The notes beneath the pieces are model-generated. The model was not told the DNA's origin. It worked only from the letters and a program-made list of their open reading frames with translations, and did no database searches. Of a stretch of 64,000 nt of DNA, positions 16,851 to 25,168 are shown piece after piece. Made by a program: the position numbers and the translations under genes. The stretch comes from JALORV01 sp963702595 (GTDB lineage Bacteria; Pseudomonadota; Gammaproteobacteria; Burkholderiales; Burkholderiaceae_F). The stretch lies in contig CAVPDC010000010.1 of the NCBI GenBank assembly GCA_963702595.1, positions 186,001-250,000 of the forward strand, in the 5' to 3' direction. Within the stretch, counting starts at the first letter, position 1; every line of letters begins with the position of its first letter.

Positions 16851-18683
16851 CTACGCAGCCTCCCGCTGGGCACGCTTTCGTTCATTTTCCTTGAGGTACC
16901 GCTTTCTCAGCCGGATGCTCTGCGGCGTGATTTCCACCAGCTCGTCGTCGGCGATGAACTCGACGGCCGACTCGAGCGTCAGCTGAATCGGTGGCACCAG
17001 GTCGATGTGCTCGTCCTTGCCCGAAGCACGCACGTTGGTCAGTTTCTTTTCGCGCACGGGATTGACGACGAGGTCGTTGTCACGCGAGTGGATGCCGATG
17101 ATCATGCCTTCGTATAGCTTGTCGCCGGGGCTGACGAACATCCGGCCACGCTCCTGCAGCTTCCAGAGCGCATAGGCAACGGCCTCGCCGTCGTCCTGGC
17201 TGATCAGCACGCCGTTACGGCGCTCGCCGACCTCACCTGCGCGGACCGGACCGTAGTCGTCGAATACGTGGCTCATCAGGCCGGTGCCGCGCGTCAGCGT
17301 CATGAACTCGCCCTGGAAGCCGATCAGCCCGCGCGCGGGGATCCGGTACTCGAGCCGCACGCGCCCTTTGCCGTCGGGCTGCATGTCCTGCAGGTCGCCC
17401 TTGCGCCGACCGAGCTCTTCCATGATCGCGCCCTGGTTCTGCTCCTCGACATCGACCGTCAGCATCTCGAAGGGCTCGAGCTTCTCGCCGTCGACCTCTT
17501 TGTAGAGCACGCGCGGTCTCGACACCGCCATCTCGTAGCCCTCGCGCCGCATGTTCTCGAGCAGGATGGTCAGGTGCAGCTCGCCTCGTCCGGCCACTTC
17601 GAATATCTGCTCGTCGTCGGTCTCCTTCATGCGCATCGCAACGTTCGACTTCAGCTCGCGCTCGAGTCGCTCGCGCAGCTGGCGGCTGGTCACGTATTTG
17701 CCCTCTCGCCCGGCCAGCGGTGACGTGTTGACCTGGAAGTTCATCACCAGCGTGGGCTCGTCGACCTTCAGCAGCGGCAGCGCATCCGGCGCATCGACGG
17801 GCGTCAGCGTGCAGCCGATGCCGATGTCTTCGATGCCGTTGATGAGCACGATGTCGCCCGCGATCGCTTCGTCCACCAGCCTGCGGTCGAGGCCCTCGAA
17901 GGTCAGCACCTGGTTGATCCTACCCCGGGTGGTCGGTGCGTTCTGTCCGCCTTCGGGACCGTGCATCACCAGCACTTCCTGGCCGGCGCGCAGGCGCCCG
18001 CGCGTGATGCGGCCGATGCCGATCTTGCCGACATAGCTCGAGTAGTCGAGCGAGCAGATCTGGAGCTGCAGCGTGCCGTCGGCGTCGTCATCGCGCACGC
18101 GCACATGCGCGAGGATCGCATCAAACAGCGGCCTCAGGTCGCCGCTGCGCACGTCGGGGCTCGTGCCAGCGTAGCCGTTCAGAGCCGAGGCATAGATGAC
18201 CGGGAAGTCGAGCTGCTCCTCGGTGGCGCCGAGCTTGTCGAAGAGATCGAACGTGTGATTGACCACCCACTCCGGGCGCGCACCGGGTCGGTCGATCTTG
18301 TTGACGACGACGATTGGCTTCAGGCCCTGCGCCAGCGCCTTGCGGGTGACGAAGCGCGTCTGGGGCATCGGCCCTTCGACGGCATCGACCAGCAGCAGCA
18401 CGCCGTCCACCATCGACAGCACACGCTCCACTTCGCCACCGAAGTCGGCGTGGCCCGGCGTGTCGACGATGTTGATGTGGGTGCCTTCGTAGTCGACCGC
18501 GCAGTTCTTGGCGAGGATCGTGATGCCGCGCTCGCGCTCGAGGTCGTTCGAGTCCATCACCCGCTCGGCCACATGCTGGTTCGCACGGAAGGTGCCGGAC
18601 TGTTGCAGCAGCTTGTCCACCAGCGTGGTCTTGCCGTGATCGACGTGCGCGATGATCGCGACGTTGCGCAATTGGCGTTTCAT
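16851..18683 (-). CDS. typA: Ribosome-associated GTPase TypA/BipA
   Basis: 610 aa translational GTPase of the elongation-factor family. It acts on the ribosome in stress, cold and large-subunit assembly. The G1 motif AHVDHGKTT (residues 13-21), the G3 motif DTPGHADFGGEVERV and the G4 motif NKIDRPGARP are all intact, and the BipA-specific C-terminal domain contains ARGLIGFQGEFMTLTRGTG. The ATG at 18683 starts the conserved MKRQLRNVAII. It overlaps the truB stop by 4 bases (ATGA), so the gene is coupled to the end of the nusA-infB operon. Confidence 0.95.
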   Translation of the reverse strand: MKRQLRNVAIIAHVDHGKTTLVDKLLQQSGTFRANQHVAERVMDSNDLERERGITILAKNCAVDYEGTHINIVDTPGHADFGGEVERVLSMVDGVLLLVDAVEGPMPQTRFVTRKALAQGLKPIVVVNKIDRPGARPEWVVNHTFDLFDKLGATEEQLDFPVIYASALNGYAGTSPDVRSGDLRPLFDAILAHVRVRDDDADGTLQLQICSLDYSSYVGKIGIGRITRGRLRAGQEVLVMHGPEGGQNAPTTRGRINQVLTFEGLDRRLVDEAIAGDIVLINGIEDIGIGCTLTPVDAPDALPLLKVDEPTLVMNFQVNTSPLAGREGKYVTSRQLRERLERELKSNVAMRMKETDDEQIFEVAGRGELHLTILLENMRREGYEMAVSRPRVLYKEVDGEKLEPFEMLTVDVEEQNQGAIMEELGRRKGDLQDMQPDGKGRVRLEYRIPARGLIGFQGEFMTLTRGTGLMSHVFDDYGPVRAGEVGERRNGVLISQDDGEAVAYALWKLQERGRMFVSPGDKLYEGMIIGIHSRDNDLVVNPVREKKLTNVRASGKDEHIDLVPPIQLTLESAVEFIADDELVEITPQSIRLRKRYLKENERKRAQREAA

Positions 18684-19591
18684 GACTGTGCTCTTTCGTT
18701 CGATATCAATCGTTCGGGTGCGACGACGCCCCACTCGGTGACGTTCGCCGTGCCCAGCAGTTCCTCATCCGGCGCGTACACCCGCACGCGCGCACCCTTG
18801 GGCTGCGCCTCCAGCGCCAGCCTTTGACCTTGCCGGAACCGCCCGGCCAGGTCGAAGTCCAGTTCGATCCGCGGCAGCGACCCGAGCAGTGAGTCCACGG
18901 GTCGCAGACACGCGCGCCGCTCCGCCGGCGCCATCGCCTCGAGCCCCTCCAGCGTCACCGCATCGTCGAGCGCGAGCGGCCCAACCCGCGTGCGGCGCAG
19001 GCCGGTCAGGTGCGCTCCGCACCCGAGCACCCGGCCGATGTCCTCGGCCAGCACGCGCACATACGTACCCTTGCTGCACTCCACGTCGAGCGTCAACATA
19101 TCGCCCGCATGCTCCACCCGCCGCAGGCTGCGTATCGACACCTGCCGTGGAGCGCGCTCGACTACGACTCCGGCCCGCGCCAGTTCATACAGCGGGCGCC
19201 CTTCCCGCTTCAGTGCCGAATGCATTGGTGGCACCTGTTCTATCGTGCCCAGGAACCGTGACAGAGCGACGTCGACCGCTTCTTCCGTTGCCTCAACCGT
19301 GGCTCTTCCGGTCACTTCGCCTTCCGCATCCCCGGTCGTCGTCGTCACGCCAAGCCTGAGCGTGGCCCGATAAGCCTTGTCGGCATCGAGCAGGTCGGCC
19401 GAGAACTTCGTCGCCTCGCCGAAGGTCAGAGGCAGCAATCCCGTCGCCATCGGGTCGAGCGTCCCGGTGTGCCCGGCCTTGACGGCATTCAGCAGCCGCC
19501 GCGCCTTCTGCAGCGCGAAGTTGGACGTCATGCCACCAGGCTTGGCCAGCAGCAGTACCCCATCCACGCGCTCCCCGCGCGGCTTTCCCAC
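18680..19591 (-). CDS. truB: tRNA pseudouridine(55) synthase
   Basis: 303 aa enzyme making pseudouridine 55 in the T-loop of tRNAs. The N-terminus GVLLLAKPGGMTSNFALQK and the catalytic motif KAGHTGTLDPMATGLLPLTFGEATKF are canonical; the nucleophilic Asp lies in GTLDP. SKGTYVRVLAEDIGRVLG is the second conserved block, and a C-terminal PUA-like domain follows. It starts 9 bases downstream of rbfA and its stop overlaps typA (ATGA). Confidence 0.95.
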   Translation of the reverse strand: MGKPRGERVDGVLLLAKPGGMTSNFALQKARRLLNAVKAGHTGTLDPMATGLLPLTFGEATKFSADLLDADKAYRATLRLGVTTTTGDAEGEVTGRATVEATEEAVDVALSRFLGTIEQVPPMHSALKREGRPLYELARAGVVVERAPRQVSIRSLRRVEHAGDMLTLDVECSKGTYVRVLAEDIGRVLGCGAHLTGLRRTRVGPLALDDAVTLEGLEAMAPAERRACLRPVDSLLGSLPRIELDFDLAGRFRQGQRLALEAQPKGARVRVYAPDEELLGTANVTEWGVVAPERLISNERAQS

Positions 19592-19600
19592 TCTTGCCCC

Positions 19601-19960
19601 TCAGTCTGTCTTGCCCCGGTTGGCCTCGGCGATCAGCCGGTCGATCTCGATGCCGTGCTCGACCGAGGCATCGTGCACGAACGTCAGCTTCGGGATCGTA
19701 TGGATCGAGAGCCGCTTGAACAGCAGCGAGTGGAAGTACCCCGCCTTTTCATCGAGCACGCGCTGCGCCGCATCGACCGGCGCACCGATCGTGGTGAAGT
19801 AGACCTTGGCATGTGCGTAGTCCGGCGTCACTTCGACTCCGGTCAATGTCACCAGACCGGCCCGCTCGGTCGAGACTTCGCGCTGGATCATCTCTGCGAG
19901 ATCGCGCTGGATCTGGTCCGCCACGCGCAGCCCACGCCCGGGTTTCTTGGCTTGCTTCAT
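19601..19960 (-). CDS. rbfA: Ribosome-binding factor A
   Basis: 119 aa KH-fold protein needed for maturation of the 16S rRNA 5' end in the 30S subunit, especially in the cold. RVADQIQRDLAEMIQREV near the N-terminus and the conserved GVEVTPDYAHAKVYFT and RLSIHTIPKLTFVHDASVEHG are clear. It lies between infB and truB in the standard order. The interval to infB holds two hairpins (19981-20053) that may limit how much transcription reaches it. Confidence 0.94.
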   Translation of the reverse strand: MKQAKKPGRGLRVADQIQRDLAEMIQREVSTERAGLVTLTGVEVTPDYAHAKVYFTTIGAPVDAAQRVLDEKAGYFHSLLFKRLSIHTIPKLTFVHDASVEHGIEIDRLIAEANRGKTD

Positions 19961-19980
19961 CTTTCGTGCCGTTTAACTCA

Positions 19981-20014
19981 AAAAGTTCGACTGGCTTTGC
20001 CAGCGAACTTTTTC
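19981..20014 (-). terminator. infB-rbfA intergenic hairpin with A/T-flanked stem
   Basis: AAAAAGTTCG, an unpaired A, CTGGC, a TTT loop, then GCCAG and CGAACTTTTT: a 15-bp stem with one bulge. The minus-strand RNA ends the stem in TTTTT, which looks like an intrinsic terminator inside the operon. It would act as a partial terminator or processing site between infB and rbfA. Confidence 0.65.
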
Positions 20015-20024
20015 AAATCAATCC

Positions 20025-20053
20025 GGGCGAAAGTAGGTTTGCACTTTCGCCCG
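20025..20053 (-). promoter_or_regulatory. Second infB-rbfA intergenic hairpin
   Basis: CGGGCGAAAGT (20025-20035) and ACTTTCGCCCG (20043-20053) form a perfect 11-bp stem with a 7-base loop, starting 6 bases after the infB stop codon. It has no T run of its own. It is followed at once by the terminator-like hairpin at 19981-20014, so the pair could act as a combined attenuator or as an mRNA-end stabiliser for infB. Confidence 0.55.
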
Positions 20054-20058
20054 AATGG

Positions 20059-22788
20059 CTAGAGGGTCCGTGCGACTTCCTGGACTTCGAAGATCTCCAG
20101 CTGATCGCCTTCCTTGATGTCGTCGTAGCCTTTCAGGCTCAGGCCGCACTCGAAGCCAGCCTTGACTTCCTTGACGTCATCCTTGAAGCGCTTCAACGAG
20201 TCGAGTTCGCCAGTCCAGATGACGACGTTGTCGCGCAGCAGGCGCGCGCTGGCGGTGCGCTTGACGACCCCGTCCACCACCATGCAGCCGGCCACCGCTC
20301 CAATCTTCGGCACGCGGAAGATCTGGCGGATCTGGACCAGACCCAGCACCTGCTCGCGCTGCTCTGGCGCCAGCAGGCCCGACAGCGCGGCCTTCACCTC
20401 ATCGACTGCGTCGTAGATGATGTTGTAGTAGCGAATGTCAATGCCATTGCCTTCGGCGAGCTTCCGCGCCGAGACGTCGGCGCGCACGTTGAAGCCGATG
20501 ATCACGGCCTTCGACGCTAGCGCGAGGTTCACGTCGCTCTCGGTGATGCCGCCGACCTGCGCATGCACCACCTGCACCTTGACCTCGTCAGTCGAAAGCT
20601 TGGTAAGCGCGTGCGTCAGCGCCTCCTGCGAACCCTGCACGTCGGCCTTGATGATCAGCGGCAGCGTCCGGGCGGCACCCTCGCCCATGTTCTCGAACAT
20701 GTTCTCGAGCTTGGCGGCCTGCTGCTTCGCGAGCTTGGTGTCGCGGAACTTGCCCTGGCGGTACAGCGCGATCTCGCGCGCCTTGCGTTCGTCGCCCAGC
20801 ACGATCAGTTCGTCGCCAGCGGCCGGCACATCCGACAGGCCCTGGATCTCGACCGGGATCGAGGGGCCCGCCTCCTGGATCGGCTTGCCGGCCTCGTCGA
20901 GCATCGCGCGCACACGGCCGAAGCTCGAGCCCGCGAGCACGACGTCGCCGCGCTTCAGCGTCCCGCTCTGAACGAGCACAGTCGCGACAGGACCGCGGCC
21001 CTTGTCGAGCTGCGATTCGATGACGAGTCCCTTGGCCGGACCATCCTTCACCGCCTTGAATTCGCGCACCTCGGCCTGCAGCAGCACGTTTTCGAGTAGT
21101 TCGTCGACGCCCTTGCCGGTCTTCGCCGACACCTGGATGAACGGCGTCTCGCCGCCGTAATCCTCGGGGACGACTCCGTTGGCCACCAGTTCCTGCTTGA
21201 CGCGGTCCGGGTTGGCTTCGGGCTTGTCCATCTTGTTCAGGGCCACGACCATCGGAACGCCTGCGGCCTTGGCGTGTGCAATCGCCTCCTTGGTCTGGGG
21301 CATGACGCCGTCATCGGCCGCGACGACCAGAATGACGATGTCGGTCGCTTTCGCACCGCGCGCACGCATTGCGGTGAACGCTTCGTGACCGGGCGTGTCG
21401 AGGAAGGTGATGATCCCGCGCGGCGTCTCGACGTGATACGCACCGATGTGCTGCGTGATCCCGCCGGCTTCGCCCGCCGCCACCTTGGTGCGGCGGATGT
21501 AATCGAGCAGCGAGGTCTTGCCGTGGTCGACGTGGCCCATGATCGTGACAACCGGCGGACGGGGCTCGGGCAGAGCCTCGGGCCCGGTCGAGGCGGCCGC
21601 AGTGGCTTCGCGCTCGGCGAGCAGTGCCTCGGGATCGTCGAGCTTGGCAGCGATCGGGTTGTGGCCGAGTTCACCGACGATGATCATCGCGGTGTCCTGA
21701 TCGAGCACCTGGTTGATCGTCACCATCTGGCCCAGCTTCATCAGCACCTTGATGACCTCGGCCGCCTTGACGGACATCTTGTGCGCCAGGTCCGCCACCG
21801 TGATCGTTTCGGGCACGGAGACATCGCGCACCGTCGCTTCGGCGGGCATCGCGGCCTGCGCGCCCTCGGACTCGTCACGTCCGTGCTTGCGGTGACCCTT
21901 CGGACCGCGCCACGCGCCGGTCCCGCCGGATGTATCGCCACGCGTCTTCAGCTGGCGCTTCTTCTGCTGCTCCTCGGACCAGCTCGAGGCGAGCTTCCCG
22001 CTCTTGACTTCCTTGACGCCCGGCTTCTTTTCGTCCTTCTTCTCGCCCGGCTTGGCCTCGGGCTTGGTGGTCGGCTTGTGCAGCGTGCCTGCCGTGGCCG
22101 GCTCGACCGGCTTGGCGACCTTCTTGGGAGCCGCCATCATGGACTTGATGGCCGCGACCTCGTCCTCGACCGCGCGACGAGCGCGCTGTTGCGCTTCGGC
22201 CGCTTCCTTGGCAGCGCGATCGGCGTCGCGTTGCGCCTGTTCCGCGCGCAGGAGCTCCGCCGCTGCCGCTGCCTCGCGCTCGCGCGCCGCGTCGACGTCC
22301 TGCTGTTCCTTCTGATGCGCCGCGACCAGCTCGCGCTGTGCGTGCTCGGCACGCTCACGCGCTTCCTGCATCTGGCGCGCGGTGAACTCGGCCTGACGCC
22401 GCGCCTCTTCCTCGCGCTTGGCAAGCTCGGCCTCATCGATGACCGGCGCAGCGACCGGCGCCGGCGCTTCCACTTCCACCGCGGACTCGTCACGCTTGAC
22501 GAAGACGCGCTTCTTGCGAACTTCGACCTGGATCGTGCGTGCCTTGCCTGATGCATCGGCCTGCTTGATCTCGGTCGTCTGCTTGCGGGTCAGCGTGATC
22601 TTCTTCTTCTCGGGAGCCTCGGCGCCGTGAGCCTTGCGCAGCGATTCCAGCAGGCGTGCCTTGTCCTCGTCCGAGAGGGCGTCTTCTTCCGCCTTCTTGA
22701 CGACACCGGCTGCGCGCAGCTGCTCGAGCAGCAACTGCGGCGGAACCTTGAGTTCCGTCGCAAACTGGGTCACGGTAGTGCTTGCCAT
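20059..22788 (-). CDS. infB: Translation initiation factor IF-2
   Basis: 909 aa GTPase that brings formyl-Met-tRNA to the 30S subunit. An N-terminal IF2_N helix domain (residues 1-50, VTQFATELKVPPQLLLEQL) is followed by a long charged Ala/Glu/Arg/Lys helical linker (about 115-260), a second IF2_N at about 325-375, and the GTPase domain starting with G1 GHVDHGKT at 418-425. G3 is DTPGHEAFTAMRARG and G4 is ALNKMDKPEAN. The size is typical of proteobacterial IF2-alpha. It lies 43 bases downstream of nusA and is followed by two hairpins before rbfA. Confidence 0.96.
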   Translation of the reverse strand: MASTTVTQFATELKVPPQLLLEQLRAAGVVKKAEEDALSDEDKARLLESLRKAHGAEAPEKKKITLTRKQTTEIKQADASGKARTIQVEVRKKRVFVKRDESAVEVEAPAPVAAPVIDEAELAKREEEARRQAEFTARQMQEARERAEHAQRELVAAHQKEQQDVDAAREREAAAAAELLRAEQAQRDADRAAKEAAEAQQRARRAVEDEVAAIKSMMAAPKKVAKPVEPATAGTLHKPTTKPEAKPGEKKDEKKPGVKEVKSGKLASSWSEEQQKKRQLKTRGDTSGGTGAWRGPKGHRKHGRDESEGAQAAMPAEATVRDVSVPETITVADLAHKMSVKAAEVIKVLMKLGQMVTINQVLDQDTAMIIVGELGHNPIAAKLDDPEALLAEREATAAASTGPEALPEPRPPVVTIMGHVDHGKTSLLDYIRRTKVAAGEAGGITQHIGAYHVETPRGIITFLDTPGHEAFTAMRARGAKATDIVILVVAADDGVMPQTKEAIAHAKAAGVPMVVALNKMDKPEANPDRVKQELVANGVVPEDYGGETPFIQVSAKTGKGVDELLENVLLQAEVREFKAVKDGPAKGLVIESQLDKGRGPVATVLVQSGTLKRGDVVLAGSSFGRVRAMLDEAGKPIQEAGPSIPVEIQGLSDVPAAGDELIVLGDERKAREIALYRQGKFRDTKLAKQQAAKLENMFENMGEGAARTLPLIIKADVQGSQEALTHALTKLSTDEVKVQVVHAQVGGITESDVNLALASKAVIIGFNVRADVSARKLAEGNGIDIRYYNIIYDAVDEVKAALSGLLAPEQREQVLGLVQIRQIFRVPKIGAVAGCMVVDGVVKRTASARLLRDNVVIWTGELDSLKRFKDDVKEVKAGFECGLSLKGYDDIKEGDQLEIFEVQEVARTL

Positions 22789-22831
22789 AACGCTCCTTAC
22801 TCCCGCTCAATCCAGGCCGTTCAGCGGCCCA

Positions 22832-24334
22832 TTACTGCTCCGCCGACTCGAACCAATGGGCGCGCGCCGCCATGATCAGGCGCCTGGCACGCTCATCGTC
22901 GATGCCGGTCAACTCGGTCAACTCGTCGACCGCGAGTTCGCCAAGGTCATCGCGCGTACGGATCGAGTTCTCCGCCAGCTTGGCCGCGAGATCAGCATCC
23001 ATGTCCTCGAGGTCGAGCAGGTCCTTCTCGGCCTGTTCGAGGTTTTCCTCACGCTTGATCGCTTCGGTCAGCAGCGCATTGCGGGCGCGGCTGCGAAGTT
23101 CCTCGACCGTTTCCTCGTCGAACGCCTCGATTTCCATCAATTCATTGACCGGCACATACGCAATTTCCTCGAGCGTCGAGAAGCCTTCCTGGATCAGGAT
23201 GTTGGCGATCTCCTCGTCGACATCCAGCTTCTCGATGAAGGTCTGGCGTACGCCGACCTGCTCGCTCTCCTGCTTCTGCGCGGATTCATCGGCCGTCATG
23301 ATGTTGATCTGCCAGCCGGTAAGTTCCGAGGCCAGCCGCACGTTCTGGCCGCTGCGGCCGATCGCGATCGCGAGGTTGTCCTCGTCGACCACGACATCCA
23401 TCGCGTGCTTGTCCTCGTCGACGACGATCGAGCTGACATTCGCCGGCGCCAGTGCACCGATGACGAACTGCGCCGGGTCATCGGACCACAGCACGATGTC
23501 GACGCGCTCGCCCGCAAGTTCATTCGTGACCGCCTGGACTCGCGAGCCGCGCATTCCGACGCAAGTGCCGATCGGGTCGATGCGGCGATCGTTGGTCCAC
23601 ACCGCGATCTTGGCGCGCACGCCCGGGTCGCGCGCCGCGGACTTGATCACCAGCAGCCCCTGCTCGATCTCCGGCACTTCGAATTCGAAGAGTTTCATCA
23701 CAAACTCGGGCGAGGTGCGCGACAGGATCACCTGCGGGCCGCGCGCCAGGCGGTCGATCTTCTGCACGAAGGCGCGCACGCGGTCGCCGATGCGGAGGTT
23801 CTCCTTTGGAATCATGTCGCCGCGCGGTAGCCGGGCCTCGACCTTGCCGATCTCGACGATCGCATCGCCCTTGTCCATGCGCTTGATCGTTCCGCTGACG
23901 ATCTGGTCGCCGCGCGCCAGGAAGTCCGACAGCAGCTGTTCGCGCTCGGCGTCGCGGATCTTCTGCAGGATGACCTGCTTGGTGTCCTGCGCGAAGCGCC
24001 GGCCCAGCGTCTTTTCCTTGTCAACGTTCTCGATCAATTCCTCGATGCTGTCGCCGACCTCGATTTCAGGATCGTCCTCGCGCGCATCGGAGAGGATGAC
24101 CTGGTGACCAGGCTCCTGCAGGCCTGCCTCGTCGGGCACGACCAGCCAGCGGCGAAAGGCATCGTATTCGCCCGATTCGCGGTCGACGGCGACGCGGATG
24201 TCGACGTCTTCCTCGGCGAAAAGCTTCTTCGAGGCCATCGCCAGCGCGGCTTCCAGCGCGCCAAAGACAGTCTCCTTCGGCACGTTCTTCTCGCGCGCCA
24301 GCGCGTCCACCAGCAGCAGAATTTCTCGGCTCAT
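22832..24334 (-). CDS. nusA: Transcription termination/antitermination factor NusA
   Basis: 500 aa. The N-terminal RNA-polymerase-binding domain starts with ILLLVDALAREKNVPKETVF. An S1 domain follows (about 135-200, VSGTIKRMDKGDAIVEIG), then two KH domains with DPIGTCVGMRGSRVQAV and the GRSGQNVRLASELTGW block. Two acidic C-terminal repeats (about 370-500) of the gammaproteobacterial AR1/AR2 type complete it. NusA promotes pausing and intrinsic termination, so it could control the hairpins found in its own operon (at 24995-25012 in the leader and 19981-20053 after infB). Six bases separate it from rimP. Confidence 0.96.
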   Translation of the reverse strand: MSREILLLVDALAREKNVPKETVFGALEAALAMASKKLFAEEDVDIRVAVDRESGEYDAFRRWLVVPDEAGLQEPGHQVILSDAREDDPEIEVGDSIEELIENVDKEKTLGRRFAQDTKQVILQKIRDAEREQLLSDFLARGDQIVSGTIKRMDKGDAIVEIGKVEARLPRGDMIPKENLRIGDRVRAFVQKIDRLARGPQVILSRTSPEFVMKLFEFEVPEIEQGLLVIKSAARDPGVRAKIAVWTNDRRIDPIGTCVGMRGSRVQAVTNELAGERVDIVLWSDDPAQFVIGALAPANVSSIVVDEDKHAMDVVVDEDNLAIAIGRSGQNVRLASELTGWQINIMTADESAQKQESEQVGVRQTFIEKLDVDEEIANILIQEGFSTLEEIAYVPVNELMEIEAFDEETVEELRSRARNALLTEAIKREENLEQAEKDLLDLEDMDADLAAKLAENSIRTRDDLGELAVDELTELTGIDDERARRLIMAARAHWFESAEQ

Positions 24335-24340
24335 CGCGGT

Positions 24341-24922
24341 CTACTCCTTGCTCCCGCCCCTGAAGTTCAACTCAGGCACTAACTTCGCTTTGTCCACATC
24401 GGCCAGCGAAAACTCAACCACCACGCCTGCCGCATCAAGCTCGCTGGCCTTCCGCTTCGCGCCAGCCTTCTTCGTCTGCGCCCGCCCACGTACCGGGGCC
24501 GGACTCTTCGCCGCGACTTCAGGTGCCAGTTCCAGGCGCACCCGCTCGTTTCCGGCAGCGCCGCCCACTTCGAGCAACCGACCCTGCAATCGCTTGCGGC
24601 CTCCCGCCGTTGCCAGCGGTGCATACAGCTGCACCTGGATTTCCGACCCGGCGAACCGCTCGTAGTCCCGTGCCCGTTTCAACGGCCGGTCAAGCCCGGG
24701 CGACGACACCTCGAGGCGCGCGTAGTCGACATCCTCGACCGCGAACAAGTGCGTGAGCTGCCGGCTCACTCGCTCACAGTCCGTGAGTCCTATGCCACCT
24801 TCGCGATCGATCGTGACCCTGAGCAACCCGGCGGCCAGTCGCTCGGCATCGACGAACTCGTATCCGAGCCCCTCGACCGTCCGCTCGATCGTCCCCGCCA
24901 CGCCCGCTGCCACACCTGCCAT
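24341..24922 (-). CDS. rimP: Ribosome maturation factor RimP
   Basis: 193 aa protein needed for assembly of the 30S subunit. Clear family motifs are GLGYEFVDAERLAAGLLRVTIDREGGIGLTDCERVSRQ at the start and YARLEVSSPGLDRPLKRARDYERFAG in the middle. Compared with the usual about 150 residues it has an insert of about 35 Lys/Ala-rich residues (SPAPVRGRAQTKKAGAKRKASE) inside the C-terminal SH3-like domain. First gene of the rimP-nusA-infB-rbfA-truB-typA unit, preceded by a leader with its own promoter and terminator. Confidence 0.93.
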   Translation of the reverse strand: MAGVAAGVAGTIERTVEGLGYEFVDAERLAAGLLRVTIDREGGIGLTDCERVSRQLTHLFAVEDVDYARLEVSSPGLDRPLKRARDYERFAGSEIQVQLYAPLATAGGRKRLQGRLLEVGGAAGNERVRLELAPEVAAKSPAPVRGRAQTKKAGAKRKASELDAAGVVVEFSLADVDKAKLVPELNFRGGSKE

Positions 24923-24988
24923 CGCCCGCTCACCCCAGTCCGGCGCGGCGTATCGCCTGCCGGGCCTTGATCGAAACCAGCCCGGAAA

Positions 24989-25012
24989 TAAAAAATGGGC
25001 TCAAGAGCCCAT
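24989..25012 (-). terminator. Intrinsic terminator in the rimP leader
   Basis: On the minus strand the stem ATGGGCT-CTTG-AGCCCAT is followed by a run of six T (first base in the stem), then A and TTT. It is the best intrinsic terminator in the window and sits in front of rimP rather than behind a gene cluster. Confidence 0.8.
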
Positions 25013-25102
25013 CCGTTGAATTCAACAGGCTTGCGCGGAAACTGCTGGACCGCGCAACCGACGCCCGCCTGATCGAATCTCGATCGGCGCGCACTTCGGC
25101 AA
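24989..25102 (-). ncRNA. rimP operon leader RNA (attenuator candidate)
   Basis: Between the promoter at 25109-25137 and the T run at 24990-24995 lies a transcript of about 110 bases that ends in an intrinsic terminator 70 bases before rimP. It can form several hairpins in order: GATCGA/TCGATC (25071-25085), an 8-bp TTGCGCGG/CCGCGCAA stem (25031-25057), the 12-base palindrome GTTGAATTCAAC (25015-25026), and the terminator stem ATGGGCT/AGCCCAT (24995-25012). A rimP-leader family with a premature terminator is known in gammaproteobacteria, so attenuation, perhaps by NusA, is a good reading. Whether this sequence fits that model is not tested. Confidence 0.6.
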
Positions 25103-25108
25103 CCGCGC

Positions 25109-25137
25109 ATTATAGGGGTGGAACCGCGCTGCAACAA
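25109..25137 (-). promoter_or_regulatory. Sigma-70 type promoter of the rimP leader
   Basis: On the minus strand TTGTTG (25137-25132) and a perfect TATAAT (25114-25109) are separated by exactly 17 bases. Transcription would start near 25102. It lies just past the rluB stop codon, so the rimP-nusA-infB operon has its own promoter rather than relying only on readthrough from rluB. Confidence 0.8.
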
Positions 25138-25168
25138 GCGCGGTCGAGGCCGTCCGGCCCAGGCGGGC

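Noticed and set aside
21274..22551. A 425-codon plus-strand frame inside infB
   Set aside because: Antisense shadow of the infB charged linker and G domain, no start signal.
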